A DNA stretch of 64,000 nt from Deroplatys truncata (Eukaryota > Arthropoda > Insecta > Mantodea > Mantidae), in assembly GCA_030765065.1 (NCBI GenBank), contig CM060988.1, positions 174,943,065-175,007,064 of the forward strand. Direction: 5' to 3'. The notes under the pieces are model-generated. The model was not told the DNA's origin. It worked only from the letters and a program-made list of their open reading frames with translations, and did no database searches. The stretch's first letter is position 1. Every line of letters starts with the position of its first letter. This document shows, piece after piece, positions 46,863-58,077 of this stretch. The position numbers were made by a program, and so were the translations under genes.

Positions 46863-48160
46863 CAAGGGTCACCTAGAAAGTAATACATCACATTGGTTTT
46901 CTCAGCCAATAACAATGGTATGAATGCAAAACTTTAGGTATGCATTATTTGATGTTTCCAGAGTGCGCATGCAAATTTTCCGTTTCCTCCGACAGATAGC
47001 GTAGCTGCAGCAATGTTTCAAAATGGCATCTGTAAGTTATGTACATTACAAGCAGCATGTCGTCATTGAATTTCTCACTGTGGAGAAAGAAATTGTTGGG
47101 AACATTCACAAGTGTTTGTGTGCAGTTTATGGAGCATCTGCAGTCAACAGATGTACGGTTAGTCACTCAGCACAGAAGGTGGTTTGGCAGAGCTCCAAGA
47201 TTTGCAGTGTTTGGGGAGGCCACCCACAGCTGTGATACCTGACAAGTTGCAGCTTGCTGATTCGCAAGGATCAACGTATAATGACTTGGCAGTTGGCACT
47301 GAAACTGTCAATCAGCAAAGAAAGTGTGGATGCAAGCATTTGTGCTCTTGATTACTCAAAGCGTGTGCACAATGGGTTCGCACTGTCTTATGGTGGAACA
47401 CAAACGTCTCAGGAAAAACATTTGTGCTGAACTGCTGCAATGTTTTAAAGCTGAGGGGGAAGCCTTCTTGTTCCGGATTGTGACAGGTGAAGAAACCTGG
47501 GTTCACCATTTTGAGCCTGAAACAAAGTGACAATCAATGCAATGATATCATCTTTACTCTCCACAGAAGAAAAAACTCAAAGAAACTGCTCACGCCAGTA
47601 AGGCCATGATGACTGTCTTTTGGGACTGTGAGGGAATCCTATTCATTGATGTGATGCCAAGAGGCAGCACCATTAATTCTAAAGCATATGTGAACACATT
47701 AACCAAACTCAAGAAGCGCTTCCAGCCCTTTTGGCACCATAACAACCCAGGTGCTTGTTTGATAAGATAACGCTTGGCCTCACACAAGTTTGAAGACTAT
47801 GAAATACATCACTAAACAGGGTTGGGCAGTGTTACCCCATCCACCCTACAGCCTTGACCTAGCTCCCTCAGATTTCCACTTGTTTGGGCTGTTAAAGGAT
47901 GCCATTTGTGGAAGACATTTTGAGAATGACAAAAAGGTGATAAGATATTCACAGTGAAGAAATGGCTTCCTGACCAGAACAATGAGTGGTACTGACAGGG
48001 CGCACACACATCCTTCTGTCTCGCTGGAGGAAGGCCATAGAACGGGAAGGAAATTATGTGGAAAAAATAGGGAGTTTAGAAGAAACATCATTCTTTCTTT
48101 GTTTAAGTTTCATTGTGTTCATGGAAAAAATGTAGTGCATTACTTTCTGGGTGACCCTCA
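46863..48160 (+). mobile_element. mariner-like element, full length (1298 bp), decayed
   Basis: Inverted ends: CAAGGGTCACCTAGAAAGTA at the left against TGAGGGTCACCCAGAAAGTA on the minus strand at the right, flanked by TA (46861-46862, 48161-48162). Coding remains: MASVSYVHYKQHVVIEFLTV (N-terminus), KNICAELLQCFKAEGEAFLF, RIVTGEETWVHHFEPETK (first catalytic site, with E where TGDETW is usual), ILFIDVMPRGSTINSKAYV, HPPYSLDLAPSDFHLFGL-like third block. Stops and frame changes throughout. Different lineage from the two preceding mariners. Confidence 0.88.
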
Positions 48161-48166
48161 TACATA

Positions 48167-48558
48167 CAGTAGAACCTCTGTAAGATTTGAGGCAGTATTT
48201 TAAATGATATCAGTCTAATTATATAATAAAAATTTAATAACAGCCCGCCTTAAAGCAATATGTGTGTTATAATATGTAAAGTGTATGTTACAGTCATTGT
48301 ATTATGTTTATATTATTATGTACATGTATAATAATGTTATGTGAATGTATTACGTAGTTTAACAATGTAGGAGCTGCGAGAATAGAAGCAAGCTGCCTTC
48401 CATAGCAAAACAGAATTACAAACTAAAAGCCAAAAGTTGCTAACAATGAGGTAACTTTGAGGCAACAATAAATTACAAGTTTAATAATTTTAACTTTTTT
48501 AGAATTTTGATTAAATGTTATTTTGGTTAAAAGTGCTTTGGATAACGGGGTTCTACTG
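48167..48558. mobile_element. pogo/Tigger-like MITE interrupted by an LTR fragment
   Basis: The left end CAGTAGAACCTCTGTAAGAT and, inverted, the right end CAGTAGAACCCCGTTATCC are typical pogo/Tigger termini (CAGTAGAACCTCGxTTATCC). TA precedes the left end. Its inside is largely replaced by the LTR piece beginning at 48188. Confidence 0.65.
48188..48470 (+). mobile_element. partial LTR, same family as 7089 and 51606
   Basis: TGAGGCAGTATTTTAAATG through CCCGCCTTAAAGCAATATGT and AACAATGTAGGAGCTG match the other two LTRs in opposite orientation. About a third of the LTR length is present; fossil. Confidence 0.65.
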
Positions 48559-48559
48559 T

Positions 48560-49090
48560 CCTTGCAACTTTCTAAAACTGAAACCTGTAAAACTTTCTCT
48601 CCACCAGGAAAGCATATTAATTTTGCAATTACATGAAATTTACAATGCATAGAATTTTCAGTGCAGTAAATATACAAAAATTAGATGTAAAAGAAATGGA
48701 ATTAATTTTATAAGAATCCTTCACACATGCTGAAATTTTTCCTGGTACCACAGTAAACAGGTATTAAATCAAAGAACATCACTTCCTAGGCTATACACAG
48801 ATTTCTAGTCCATGATTTACACTTCGTAACATGAACTATAAACAAAAACTCAAAGAAAACGGGAAACTTATATTCTGTAGCCATATAATGTCAATAAGAT
48901 AATATACATGGGGGAGTTCACTTTACAGTTCATGTCATCCATTACTGAATATTCGCACCTATTTACTGCTGGTTAGTAGATGTTGCTAGTGGTGCACTCA
49001 AAATTGCAAGTTATTGCAGCCCAGAGAAGCGTGTCATGATCATGATGTATAGACACACAGGTAAACTCACAGCACTGTATACTGATTAGT
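48560..49090. other. no gene recognised
   Basis: The minus strand is open for about 40 codons at 48560-48670 (KFHVIAKLICFPGGEKVLQV), but no splice site or homology supports it. The rest is AT-rich and unassigned. Confidence 0.3.
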
Positions 49091-49096
49091 GCAGTA

Positions 49097-49645
49097 TGAG
49101 GCATGTTTTTAAAGTAAGTACTGTTTTAATATTTTGCCGCTGCAGTCAACTTTGAGCATGCACTTCCTCCATTCATTAGGAAGCCAGAGACAGCTGTGAG
49201 TGATCGTCACTTGTTTTTTCCTGTTGTTACAGCATTTCCAAATGCTCAAAACAATCAAACGATCCACCGATTGTGAAGTCAGATCAGTGATTCGTTTTTT
49301 GAACACGAGAAATGCTATGCCAGCAAACATTCATCGATTGTGTCCCTCCCTACAGTCCGGATTTGGCACCAAGTGATTTTCATCTGTTTCTTCATCTGAA
49401 GAAATTCCTTAGTTGAAAACATTTCAACGACGATGATGTGAAACAAGAAGTGCACACTTGGCATTCATCACAGGCAGCATTATTCTTTGACAAAGGTATA
49501 TATAAACTGGTTCCTGAATAATGGCAATGGCTATGTGGAGAAGTAGTGTAAGGTGTAAGGTAATGAATGATAATAAAGTATTTGGAAACTAACATTCTGT
49601 TATTTTTTAAAAAGTTATTGGTACTTACTTTAAAAACATGCCTTG
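49097..49645 (+). mobile_element. mariner-derived MITE, 549 bp
   Basis: Near-perfect 24-bp inverted ends (GAGGCATGTTTTTAAAGTAA; mirrored CAAGGCATGTTTTTAAAGTA), flanked by TA at 49095-49096 and 49646-49647. The inside keeps only scraps of transposase: SPDLAPSDFHLFLHLKK, the third aspartate block. An older copy lies at 39612-40205. Confidence 0.9.
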
Positions 49646-49779
49646 TACATTCAGTCTGTAATCTTAAGTTACAATATAATGCAATAGAATTTAATGTTCT
49701 GTCATGTCCGTGAGAAAATTAACACTTAGAATGTAAACACAAAGTCATAAAAGGGCTCCCATACATTTTATTACGGGTA

Positions 49780-50344
49780 GGATTAGGATTACGCTACGGA
49801 GGGGCACCTAGCACCTCGACCTGCACAGGAATCTTTTGTCCTGGGAGGAATAGATGAGAAGAAGGAACTGCAGATGACGTATGGGCTACAGGACTGGCTG
49901 ATGCAGGTGACAGAGATGCGCAGAGGTCTCTTAACAGTTACAAGCTGGACCACCCAGCCAGAGGGCGCTCAAGGCAGCCCTCCCAAGCCACTGGAGAGTG
50001 ACTCACAGGCTACCCTCCAGCAGGGACTGGGGAAAGCTCAACCCAGCCGTGGAGACTTGGGTGGCCTCCAACTGACAGGGCCGAGAAGAGGTTCCATCTG
50101 TGTCATCTGTCTGCAGTCGTCCAACACACAGCCCTGAAGCCAACCTGTAATGTGAAAGAGGAAGATGAAATGATGGGAATGAGGGAAGAGAAATTTGGGG
50201 GAGTCAATGAGCCTTCCCAGCATTTGCCTAGTGACCCGGGGAAACACCCAGAAAAACCCATGGGTCACGAAGGTCAGCTGCAGGAATCAAACCGACCTCC
50301 CAAATGTGGGCCACAGAGACAACCACCTAAGCCATCCCGCTCAG
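49780..50344 (-). mobile_element. SINE family A, longest copy (565 bp)
   Basis: The head is at the right: on the minus strand GAGCGGGATGGCTTAGGTGG (A box) and GGGAGGTCGGTTTGATTCC (B box), then CCCATGGGTTTTTCTGGGTG and CCGGGTCACTAGGCAAATGC. A GC-rich body follows to 49780. A 13-bp duplication, TTTATTAYGGGTA, flanks it (49767-49779, 50345-50357). Confidence 0.88.
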
Positions 50345-50439
50345 TTTATTATGGGTAAACCATAAGTGTAAATAAATACAAAGAGTGCTAAAAGAAATGC
50401 TGAATGACTAGATTTAACCACTTGCAATAATGCTATTAC

Positions 50440-51200
50440 AAGACAGTTTACTTACTGACCTTTATCAACGGCAAGATGAAGTTCGAATGATTGGAATGAA
50501 CAGACAAACAATGGCAATAGGCAAAAGAAAAACAGCCATGAGAATTATAAGAACATCTTGAGGAAAATACTAAATACAAGAGTTAATTGGTTAGAGAGCA
50601 TCTTCGCAGCAACAGTTGAAACCAAAATGTTATACAGGGTGGAAAATAGGGTGTGTACAATGCCTGGAAAGATGTTGATAAAATCAACACAGCATTTTGT
50701 AAACAAGTTTTGGGTTTACCAACAGCATCACCGAATGGGGTAGCACAGCTAGAGCTATGTAGATATTCCAGTATGAACAAAATTATTACAAGAATTCTGA
50801 AATTCCTATATAGAATTTCCACACTGGAGGCCAGTCATGTTATTAAAGAATGCTTTCCAATTCGAGAGAAATGTTAGTAGAAACGATCGTGGTTCCTCAT
50901 AATTCAGCAAGTTATCCAACAGATAGGGATGGGAGAGTCATGGAATAATAGGAAGTATCAAAACAAAGGGTTCTGGAAAGAAAAATACTGAGTGACAAGA
51001 AATATCTGGTGCTATGAGAGAAAAGGGTTCTTTTAGGCTCTATAGGGAAATACAAACAATGAGACAGGGAAAGATATATGAGATTTGTGATAAGGCAGGT
51101 AGAGAAGGAATTGCGTGGGCAAGAACTGGCTTCATGAATTTAAAGGTCTAAGACATGAAAAATATTTATCAAAATATCTGAGTGTGAAGAATTAAACGTA
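50440..51200 (+). pseudogene. LINE ORF2, region after the reverse transcriptase core
   Basis: KMLYRVEN and, after a frame change, NAWKDVDKINTAFCKQVLGL, PTASPNGVAQLELCRYSSMN and KIITRILKFLYRISTLEASH match the segment of many LINE polymerases that reads MLYGxExWG...xxxxFCKxxLGxPxxxxNxxxxxELGR. A weak C-terminal trace (GIAWARTGFMNLK) follows near 51120. The catalytic core is missing; inactive. Confidence 0.7.
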
Positions 51201-51219
51201 GCTTTTCATTGTGTACTAT

Positions 51220-53745
51220 ACTGCAATCAAACAAAGGTATGGCAACAAAAAATGGAATTATTTAGACAGGGAAATTTTAATTAGGAAAACCGAAAACAAT
51301 GCAATTAACAATATAATTTTGAAAAATTGTGACTTTCGTCCAGCACCCATACTTTCAAATCTAATTAATATTTCTCTAAATACTGGTACAGTGTCTGACA
51401 TGTGCAAACTTGTCGAATAGTGCCATGCCAATACATAAAAAGAGTGATAAATCTTCTCCAAGGAACTATAGACCCATAAGCATTGTGTCAAAAGTTCCCG
51501 AATCCAAAGTAAAAGATAACCTTCTAGAGTTCCTGAAAAAGATAAATTTCTACTTTAAATTCCAATATGGATTCTTACCCAAACAGTATGGAAGAAGTAG
51601 CACTTTGAAGAAGTATTTTATTAGCTCCACGTATGGGCGACAATTTGAAGAAGTTGTATTGAAAGAGTTGTATTATATTTCAACTGTTGGTGAGCCGAAC
51701 TTGAAGTTTGTTTGCAACCGACGTATGGTACCCGGTTTCCGGTAGCCTTCGCCCCAAGTGTACTTTCAGGTGGCCTTTGCCCCAAGTTTAAAAAAGTATT
51801 AACTTTGTAATTTGACTGTTTCTTTAAGTATTAAATATTTATGTTTGCCTTGGCAGCATCAGTATTATTGTTAGAGACACGTTTATCTTAGCAGGGTTGT
51901 GGTGCGACTAAGAATATAGGCTTACACAGATTATAATTTTACTTCACTCCTTTTATTAATGCTTGACACGATTTAAATAACACTTCACTGATATAGAGAG
52001 CTGTGAGATTCTTTTTATTAATTACTTACACTTTTTAACATGTAAACTTATTTTTCGTCTCACACGAATACGTATTAAATCTCTCGAGGACGCATCTCGC
52101 ATCCCGTTACAAATACTGTCTGCAGGCAACTGAATTGATTTCAACCGCCTAAACTTGTAAATTTATGTATTCCAAGTCTCTGATTGGCTATTCCTAATCC
52201 AATAGAATACCTTCATTTAACTAAAGCTTTTTCTGGTTGTTGATTGGCTAGTTTTATAAACTGTCACTAAATTTATATTATTGTTGCTCCAATAATGACT
52301 AGTAGCATTTAAACTTTCAAATTCATTATTGCCTCAAGGTTACCTCGTTGTTAACTCATTGTTAGCAACTTTTAACCTATTATTCTCACAGCTCCTACAT
52401 TATTAAATCACGTAATATATTCACATAACATTATTACACATGGATACAATAATACAAACATATACAATGACTGTTACATACATTTTTTTTATATATTATT
52501 ACATACACATATTGCTTTAAGGCGGGCTGTTATTGAATTTACGTATTATATAATTAGACTGAAATTATTTAAGTGTTAAAAAATACTGCCTCAACTTGAT
52601 GTAGTTAACCTGTTACAAAAAGCTTTAGACAGTAACTAATTGCAGGTGGTCGTTTCAGTGATCTAAATAAAGCATTTGATATGTTAATTATGAATTCCTT
52701 CTAAAAAAAAAAAAAATCAGCAGTCAGGAATAAGAGGAATTGCCCTGAACTGGTTCAGAAGCTCTCTCCTAAGAGCACAGCACGTTAAGCTTAAACAATT
52801 ATTCCGGCTCAATATTAAGAGTAAAGCATTGAGTTCCACAAGCAACAGTGTTAGGGCCAATGTTATTTCTTATCTTTAGCAATGATATAGGAAATGTGAA
52901 ATTAATGGGTAAAATATTTCATTTGCAGATGACATTTTCTTATTCTATAAAAATAAATTAGAATTACAGGTAATGAGAGATATGCAAACTGACCTTACAA
53001 CACTACTGACATGGTACTCAAATAATAACTTAATATATAAAAGGCTACATATATGCTTTTTCACAAACCCTCTACACCAGGTACAAATAGTATGTGAATT
53101 AAAATCAAAGATAATGTCATAGAGGGGTAAACAGATTTACATAACTCGGCTTTACATTGAGCTCATTTCTGACTTGGACATACCATACTGAACGGATTGT
53201 CAACAAAACAAACTCTGTTATTCGCATATAGTAGAGACTAAAAGATTTAAAGTTAGATAATAGCCATAAAAGAAGTCTTTATTTTGCACTCTTGCATTCC
53301 AATTTTCTGTATTTAAATGCAGTATGGTCCAATAATAATATAGCACAATTAAAGTGTTTAAAAATCCTGCAAAGAAATACAAAATACCTTTTTGCTTCAA
53401 TACTTTTAAGACCTCCGCAGAAGTATTTAAGGAAACAAATATCCTGCTATTTTCCTTTCTCTGCAATTGTAGTGAATCTTTACTCAGGTATAAACCTGAA
53501 AATACTGTAAGTACCAACTCAGTTATCAAACACACAAAAGATATTCACTCGTACAAAACAAGATCAGCCAATAACATCTCCATAGAATCAGTTAACTCTA
53601 CCAAATATGGAATGAAAAGTATATTTCATAGTGCCACCAAAACATACAACAGTCTCCTATTTGACATCAAAGCATCACTTAACTCATCTCAGTTCAAAAA
53701 TAAACTCTTCAAACACCTACTTGACCAATACTGTAATTACTAACA
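51220..53745 (+). pseudogene. CR1/Jockey-like LINE ORF2, split by a solo LTR
   Basis: Pre-RT and RT start: PAPILSNLINISLNTGTVSD, then MPIHKKSDKSSPRNYRPISI and FKFQYGFLPKQ (51258-51600). After the LTR insertion come FSDLNKAFDML (motif A; 52650), a decayed middle, FADDIFLFYKNKLELQ (motif C; about 52925), and a C-terminus SYKTRSANNISIESVNSTKY, AT-KTYNSLLFDIKAS, FKNKLFKHLLDQYCNY ending at 53745. The C-terminal 129 codons are open without a stop; the upstream parts carry several stops and frame changes. The C-terminal pattern resembles CR1-group elements. Confidence 0.8.
51606..52593 (-). mobile_element. solo LTR, Gypsy-like (988 bp), inside the LINE
   Basis: TG...CA ends and the 4-bp duplication ACTT (51602-51605, 52594-52597). 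Same family as 7089-8066. It interrupts the reverse transcriptase reading between FLPKQ and FSDLNKAFD, so it arrived after the LINE. Fossil. Confidence 0.8.
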
Positions 53746-54039
53746 ACTCAAAAACGGAAAATCTTTGTGGGGCTTGAACTTGAAAATATTTCATGAATGT
53801 TAATCATACAGACACTAAATAGGTTAAAAATAGTGGATTATGATACAAGTGGTAAAAATAAGGTTTTATTTTGCAATCCAATAAGCAAAATAAAACCACT
53901 TTTAATATGTGTGGCATATACTAATTTTTAGACAGTGCTTGAATTTATTAAATATCAATATTATATTGATTCCCAAAACTAAGAGAAATGACAATAAAAT
54001 GTTAAAAAACACTTAGTTGATGTTTAAAAACACCAATTG
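53746..54039. other. no gene recognised
   Basis: AT-rich sequence between the LINE stop and the first recognisable Penelope codons; it may include a LINE 3' UTR. Confidence 0.35.
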
Positions 54040-54115
54040 CTCCACTTATTTAAAATTGAATCACACAAGTTTCAAAGAGGACTTTCCTGGATTTAAAAAT
54101 TATGAGAAATATGGA

Positions 54116-54408
54116 AAAATTAAATTGAATTTAATTTATGGATGCTCTTTAACTGCTGTGGTCCTTAAGTGTCCCACTCCATATTGGGCATGAAATACTG
54201 GTAATATTGCTCAGAGGCCTCTTTATCAGGTTTGAGGTTCTTTTACGTGCCGTAAATCTACGACACAGGACCACCGGTTTTACTTCCCTTCCAAAGGAAG
54301 CCATGCTAAGGATTTTTACGCCTGAAAAAATCCATCGCCCTCCGCCAGGTTTGAACCCCGACCTTGGGAATAGAGGCTAGCCTAGTAACCACTACACCAC
54401 AGAGGACG
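54116..54408 (-). mobile_element. SINE family B, complete (293 bp), nested in the Penelope-like element
   Basis: Head at the right (minus strand GTGGTGTAGTGGTTACTAGG; B box GGTCGGGGTTCAAACC). Flanked by the 14-bp duplication ATGAGAAATATGGA (54102-54115, 54409-54422). Confidence 0.92.
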
Positions 54409-55206
54409 ATGAGAAATATGGATAGATTAGAATATGGCAAAACGAACACATGTGAATAATTATATTAAAAATAATAATTTCAATCCAAAAGCACATCAGC
54501 ATGCCATTTTTCACAGCCTAATACATAGATTGATCAACATCCTTTTAACTAATGATGAATATAACAAAGAACTGGAGCACATCAAATATGTCATAAATTT
54601 GAATGGTTGAAGTCCAACTGTATAACAAAAATAATTAAAAAACATAGAACATGGAAATCTATTAGGGATGTTAGTACATTAAAAGCAGGAGATACACAGG
54701 AATGATCTGCAAATTCACATACCATTGTTTAATAAATTCAATACGATTTTCAAAGACTGTAATACAAAACTGGCCGCATAAAACAAACAGTGTGAGAAAT
54801 TTGCTTAACCATCCTCTAAAAAATACCATTCTGAGCAATAAATTATCAGGAATCTACTGTATCAATTGTGAAGACTGTCAAAAAAAATATAATGGAAAGA
54901 CAAAGAGAAACTTAGAAGGTAGATTGAAGGAACATCTCAGAAATATAAAATATAAACAGAGAGCTAAATCAGCCATAACCCATCACTTTTGGTCATGCAA
55001 TCATAATATTAGCCAAGAAATCAAATTTTTTAAACCAGCTAAGAACCATTGGGAATTAACAGTGTGGGAAAATATTTATATAAATAAGAACATAAATTGA
55101 GTTATGAATTTTGAAACACTGGCAATAGATGATGTCTTGCAAGTGACCAATGCGAAGGGTGGTACACCGGGCAATGAGGGAATGGGAAGACAGGTTGGTT
55201 GACCCG

Positions 55207-55241
55207 CTAAGGATGGAGAGCATGCCTCTTTGAAACATGTC
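55207..55241 (+). ncRNA. worn hammerhead-ribozyme-like motif of the Penelope-like element
   Basis: CTAAGGA (for CTGANGA), hairpin AGAG-CATGC-CTCT, TGAAAC, then ATGTC: the same order as the better copies at 59978 and 62500. The core is mutated, so activity is unlikely. Confidence 0.25.
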
Positions 55242-55290
55242 TGATTCAGTTTAAGTAAGTAGAGCAATTAGTGTTTTTAAACGTCGACTA

Positions 55291-55560
55291 TTTTTTAAAA
55301 TTTTATTAACATGCCCCACTATTTTAAACACTTCATTTTTATTATCAATTTTATATGAGAAATGACATTAAAAAACTGAGATGTCAGGCGGGTGGGTGGG
55401 TGTTGTTTTGTTGATTCGTTAGCAGTCATTTTCAGCAAAATTATTTTCAATATGCTTTGCCTTACACCAGGTAATGAAGTAATTAAATATATATCATATT
55501 GATTTCGATTTTTTGATTAAGTACTTCTAGTGTTATACTTTCTGCTGCTTCTGTAATTTC
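55291..55560. other. no gene recognised
   Basis: AT-rich sequence between the Penelope-like element and the exon candidate; GGTGGGTGGGTG near 55390 is the only simple repeat. Confidence 0.35.
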
Positions 55561-55562
55561 AC

Positions 55563-55608
55563 CTGGCTCTTCCATTTCAGTTTCTTCTGAATTCGTAATT
55601 TCCGCCAT
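55563..55608 (-). CDS. candidate first coding exon, acidic N-terminus
   Basis: On the minus strand ATGGCGGAAATTACG opens MAEITNSEETEMEEP and reaches a good donor, GAGCCAG|GTGAAA, in phase 1. The frame also stays open beyond the donor (GEITEAAESITLEVLNQKIE) before a stop. Acidic, MAE-starting first exons are common in host genes, and the stretch is free of recognised repeats, but there is no homology or downstream exon to confirm it. Confidence 0.25.
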
Positions 55609-55969
55609 TTAATCTTTATGTAGGTTATCGTAGATAAAAAAAGTAGTGTTCTATATCAAAGAAAGCAAAAGGCTGCCAATATAATGTATATAGGTTAACT
55701 CTACGACGAATTGCGATAAATTGAAGTATGATGATTTGTATTATGAGCAATAATGCGAGCGCCATGAGAAAATAATCATCTAAAAAGACACAATGAAAAG
55801 TAAAACCTAATCAAACCAAGTCAAGTTATTAAACATGTGCAAACAAAAACCTTGGTAATTGCCATGTGATTGGACTTGAAACCAAAGTTGGTCACAATGA
55901 AGCTCGTGTGCTGTTAGAAGTTCTACTTTTAGGCCTTGCTGTGTCAAAAAAACACCATATGGTATGCAA

Positions 55970-56742
55970 TTTTTACTTTCTCTACTACATACGTATTGTA
56001 AGTAGGGGAAGTATTGTATTCCACCCAAAAATTTTATACCGAGATTTCACTGGAAATATAATAACTCAGAAACGAACAGTCGGATAAACACCAAACTTGG
56101 TATTTAGGTTCAGTATCTTCCAGAGATGCGACATGAAGGTTTTCAAGAAAATCCCCCCACCCCAGATTACCCTTTACATGGAAAATTTTTCAAAAATTTT
56201 AATTTTCTCAAAAATGACTAACGATTTTGATTAAAATCTCATATATTTAAGATAATTTCATGAAAAATAAAATGTATATCCTGAATTTTCTGGGACTGTC
56301 TCCAAAAGTATTCTTCATTGTGAACAACTTTTGCATAATTCGTAACCATAAGAGCTAGACAAAATTTTACTACACAAAAAATGTAGATCGCATTAAAATA
56401 CACAATTTATATCATATACATTTTTTTTTGTTGAGTGAACCATTTTTGAGATATTCCTTGTTATTCCCTTCAATTTTTCAATACTTATACCTTTTCTCAA
56501 ATGGGAATTCGTTATTCATTTTTTTTTTGTCCTGGTAATGCAAAGAGAACCACATAGCAACCAGCTCTTAAAATATTTGACTCTGCTTAAAGCCTAGCAA
56601 TTCCCCTTGCATCTACAAGAAAATTAGTAATAAGATAAACATCTTGATATCTCGATTAACATGAAATAGATGGAGAATAAGTGTTTGTAAAAATAGTTTG
56701 TACAAGAGTAGAGAAAGTCATGTGAGTGCAGCACATCAGATT
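55970..56742 (-). mobile_element. Rep900 copy, left unit of a tandem pair
   Basis: TTTTTACTTTCTCTACTACA at the left. The microsatellite region, with the GGACATGTTTCCAAAAATG block, is deleted near 56060. Its right half is nearly identical to the next unit. Confidence 0.85.
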
Positions 56743-56882
56743 TTTACTTTCTCTACTACGTATAGTAAGTAGGGGAAGTATTGCATTCCACCAAAAAATT
56801 CGATACCGAGATTTCGCCGGAAATACATGTTTTGAGACCTCCTGAATCCAAAAAAAGCATTTTTGGAAACATGTCCGTGTGT

Positions 56883-56916
<34 letters not shown>

Positions 56917-57627
56917 CTGTGTGTGTGTCTGTGAACAGCATAACTCAAAAACGAACAGTCGGATAAGCACCAAACTTGGTATTTAAGTTCAGTATCTTCC
57001 AGAGATGTGACATGAAGGTTTTCAAGAAAATCTCCCCACCCCAGACTACCCTTTACATGGAAGATTTTTCGAAAATTTTAATTTTCTCAAAAATGGCTCT
57101 AACGATTTTGATGAAAATATCATATGTTTAAGATAATGTCATGAGAAATGAAATGTATATCTTGAATTTTCTGGGAATGTCTCCAAAAGTATTCTTCATT
57201 GTGAACGACTTTTGCATAACTGGTAAACCATAAGAGATAGACAAAATTTTACTACACAAAAAATGTAGATCGCATTAAAATACACAATTTATATCATATA
57301 CATTTTTTGTTGTTGAGTGAACCATTTTTGAGATATTCCTTGTTATTCCCTTCAATTTTTCAATACTTATACCTTTTCTCAAATGGGAATTCGTTATTCA
57401 TTTTTTTTTTGTCCTGGTAATGCAAAGAGAACCACATAGCAACCAGCTCTTAAAATATTTGACTCTGCTTAAAGCCTAGCAATTCCCCTTGCATCTACAA
57501 GAAAATTAGTAATAAGATATACATCTTGATATCTCGATTAACATGAAATAGATGGAGAATAAGTGTTTGTAAAAATAGTTTGTACAAGAGTAGAGAAAGT
57601 CATGTGAGTGCAGCACATCAGATTTTT
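56741..57627 (-). mobile_element. Rep900 copy, right unit of a tandem pair
   Basis: Starts within the shared TTTTTACTTTCTC junction and ends CACATCAGATTTTTTT. A TG microsatellite of about 50 bp lies at 56878-56932. Shares the unusual deletion AAAGAGAACCACATAG with the left unit. Confidence 0.85.
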
Positions 57628-57948
57628 TTCTATACTTGTGTACTCTTTTTATGTGTTTATTCTTTTGTATTTTGCTTTTGCTTGTGAAGGGCAGTCCCTA
57701 CCTAGAGCAATATGCTCATTGGGACCTTCTATGTAGATAATTATATAAATAAAATAAATGAACTATTTAGAGAAAGTGAGAGAGAAATGGGCAAGAGTGG
57801 TAATGAGGGAGGGGAATATTAGAACAATGATAGGGTGGCTAAATATGAACAGGGATAGAAATGTAATATAAATGCCTATAATCTGGAGTTGTGTGTATTA
57901 GGTGTAAAACAACTTTATAAAGCCAATATTGAGAACAGATGTCAGATT

Positions 57949-57954
57949 TTTATT
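57949..57954 (-). terminator. poly(A) signal of the 58-kb host gene
   Basis: AATAAA on the minus strand, about 125 nt downstream of the stop at 58078-58080. Confidence 0.55.
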
Positions 57955-58077
57955 TCTATGCTTTAGTGGGAGTAACAATTTGTATTAGAGGTTGTACATT
58001 ATGTAATCTTAGTTATAAGAATATATTTAGTGAGAAATAAATTCAATTTAATTCAATACTGACCTTTAAGTTAACTA

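Larger units (their letters stand above)
54040..55290 (+). mobile_element. Penelope-like element, 3' part with GIY-YIG endonuclease remains
   Basis: After nested SINE 54116-54408, the RT C-terminal segment reads IKNNNFNPKAHQHAIFHSLI and HRLINILLTNDEYNKEL. It is followed by the endonuclease region SGIYCINCEDCQKKYNGKTK, RNLEGRLKEHLRNIK and AITHHFWSCNHNI (to about 55100), the GIY...YxGKTKR...RxxEH signature of Penelope-like elements. The 3' end (GTTTAAGTAAGTAG) matches the copies at 60228 and 62569. Truncated at its 5' side and decayed. Confidence 0.85.

Noticed and set aside
48560-48677. minus-strand coding-like stretch KFHVIAKLICFPGGEKVLQV
   Set aside because: No acceptor upstream, and it runs straight into the pogo-like MITE end.
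55627-55765. 46-codon minus-strand ORF starting MALALLLIIQ
   Set aside because: Hydrophobic start resembles a membrane segment, but length and AT-rich composition fit chance.
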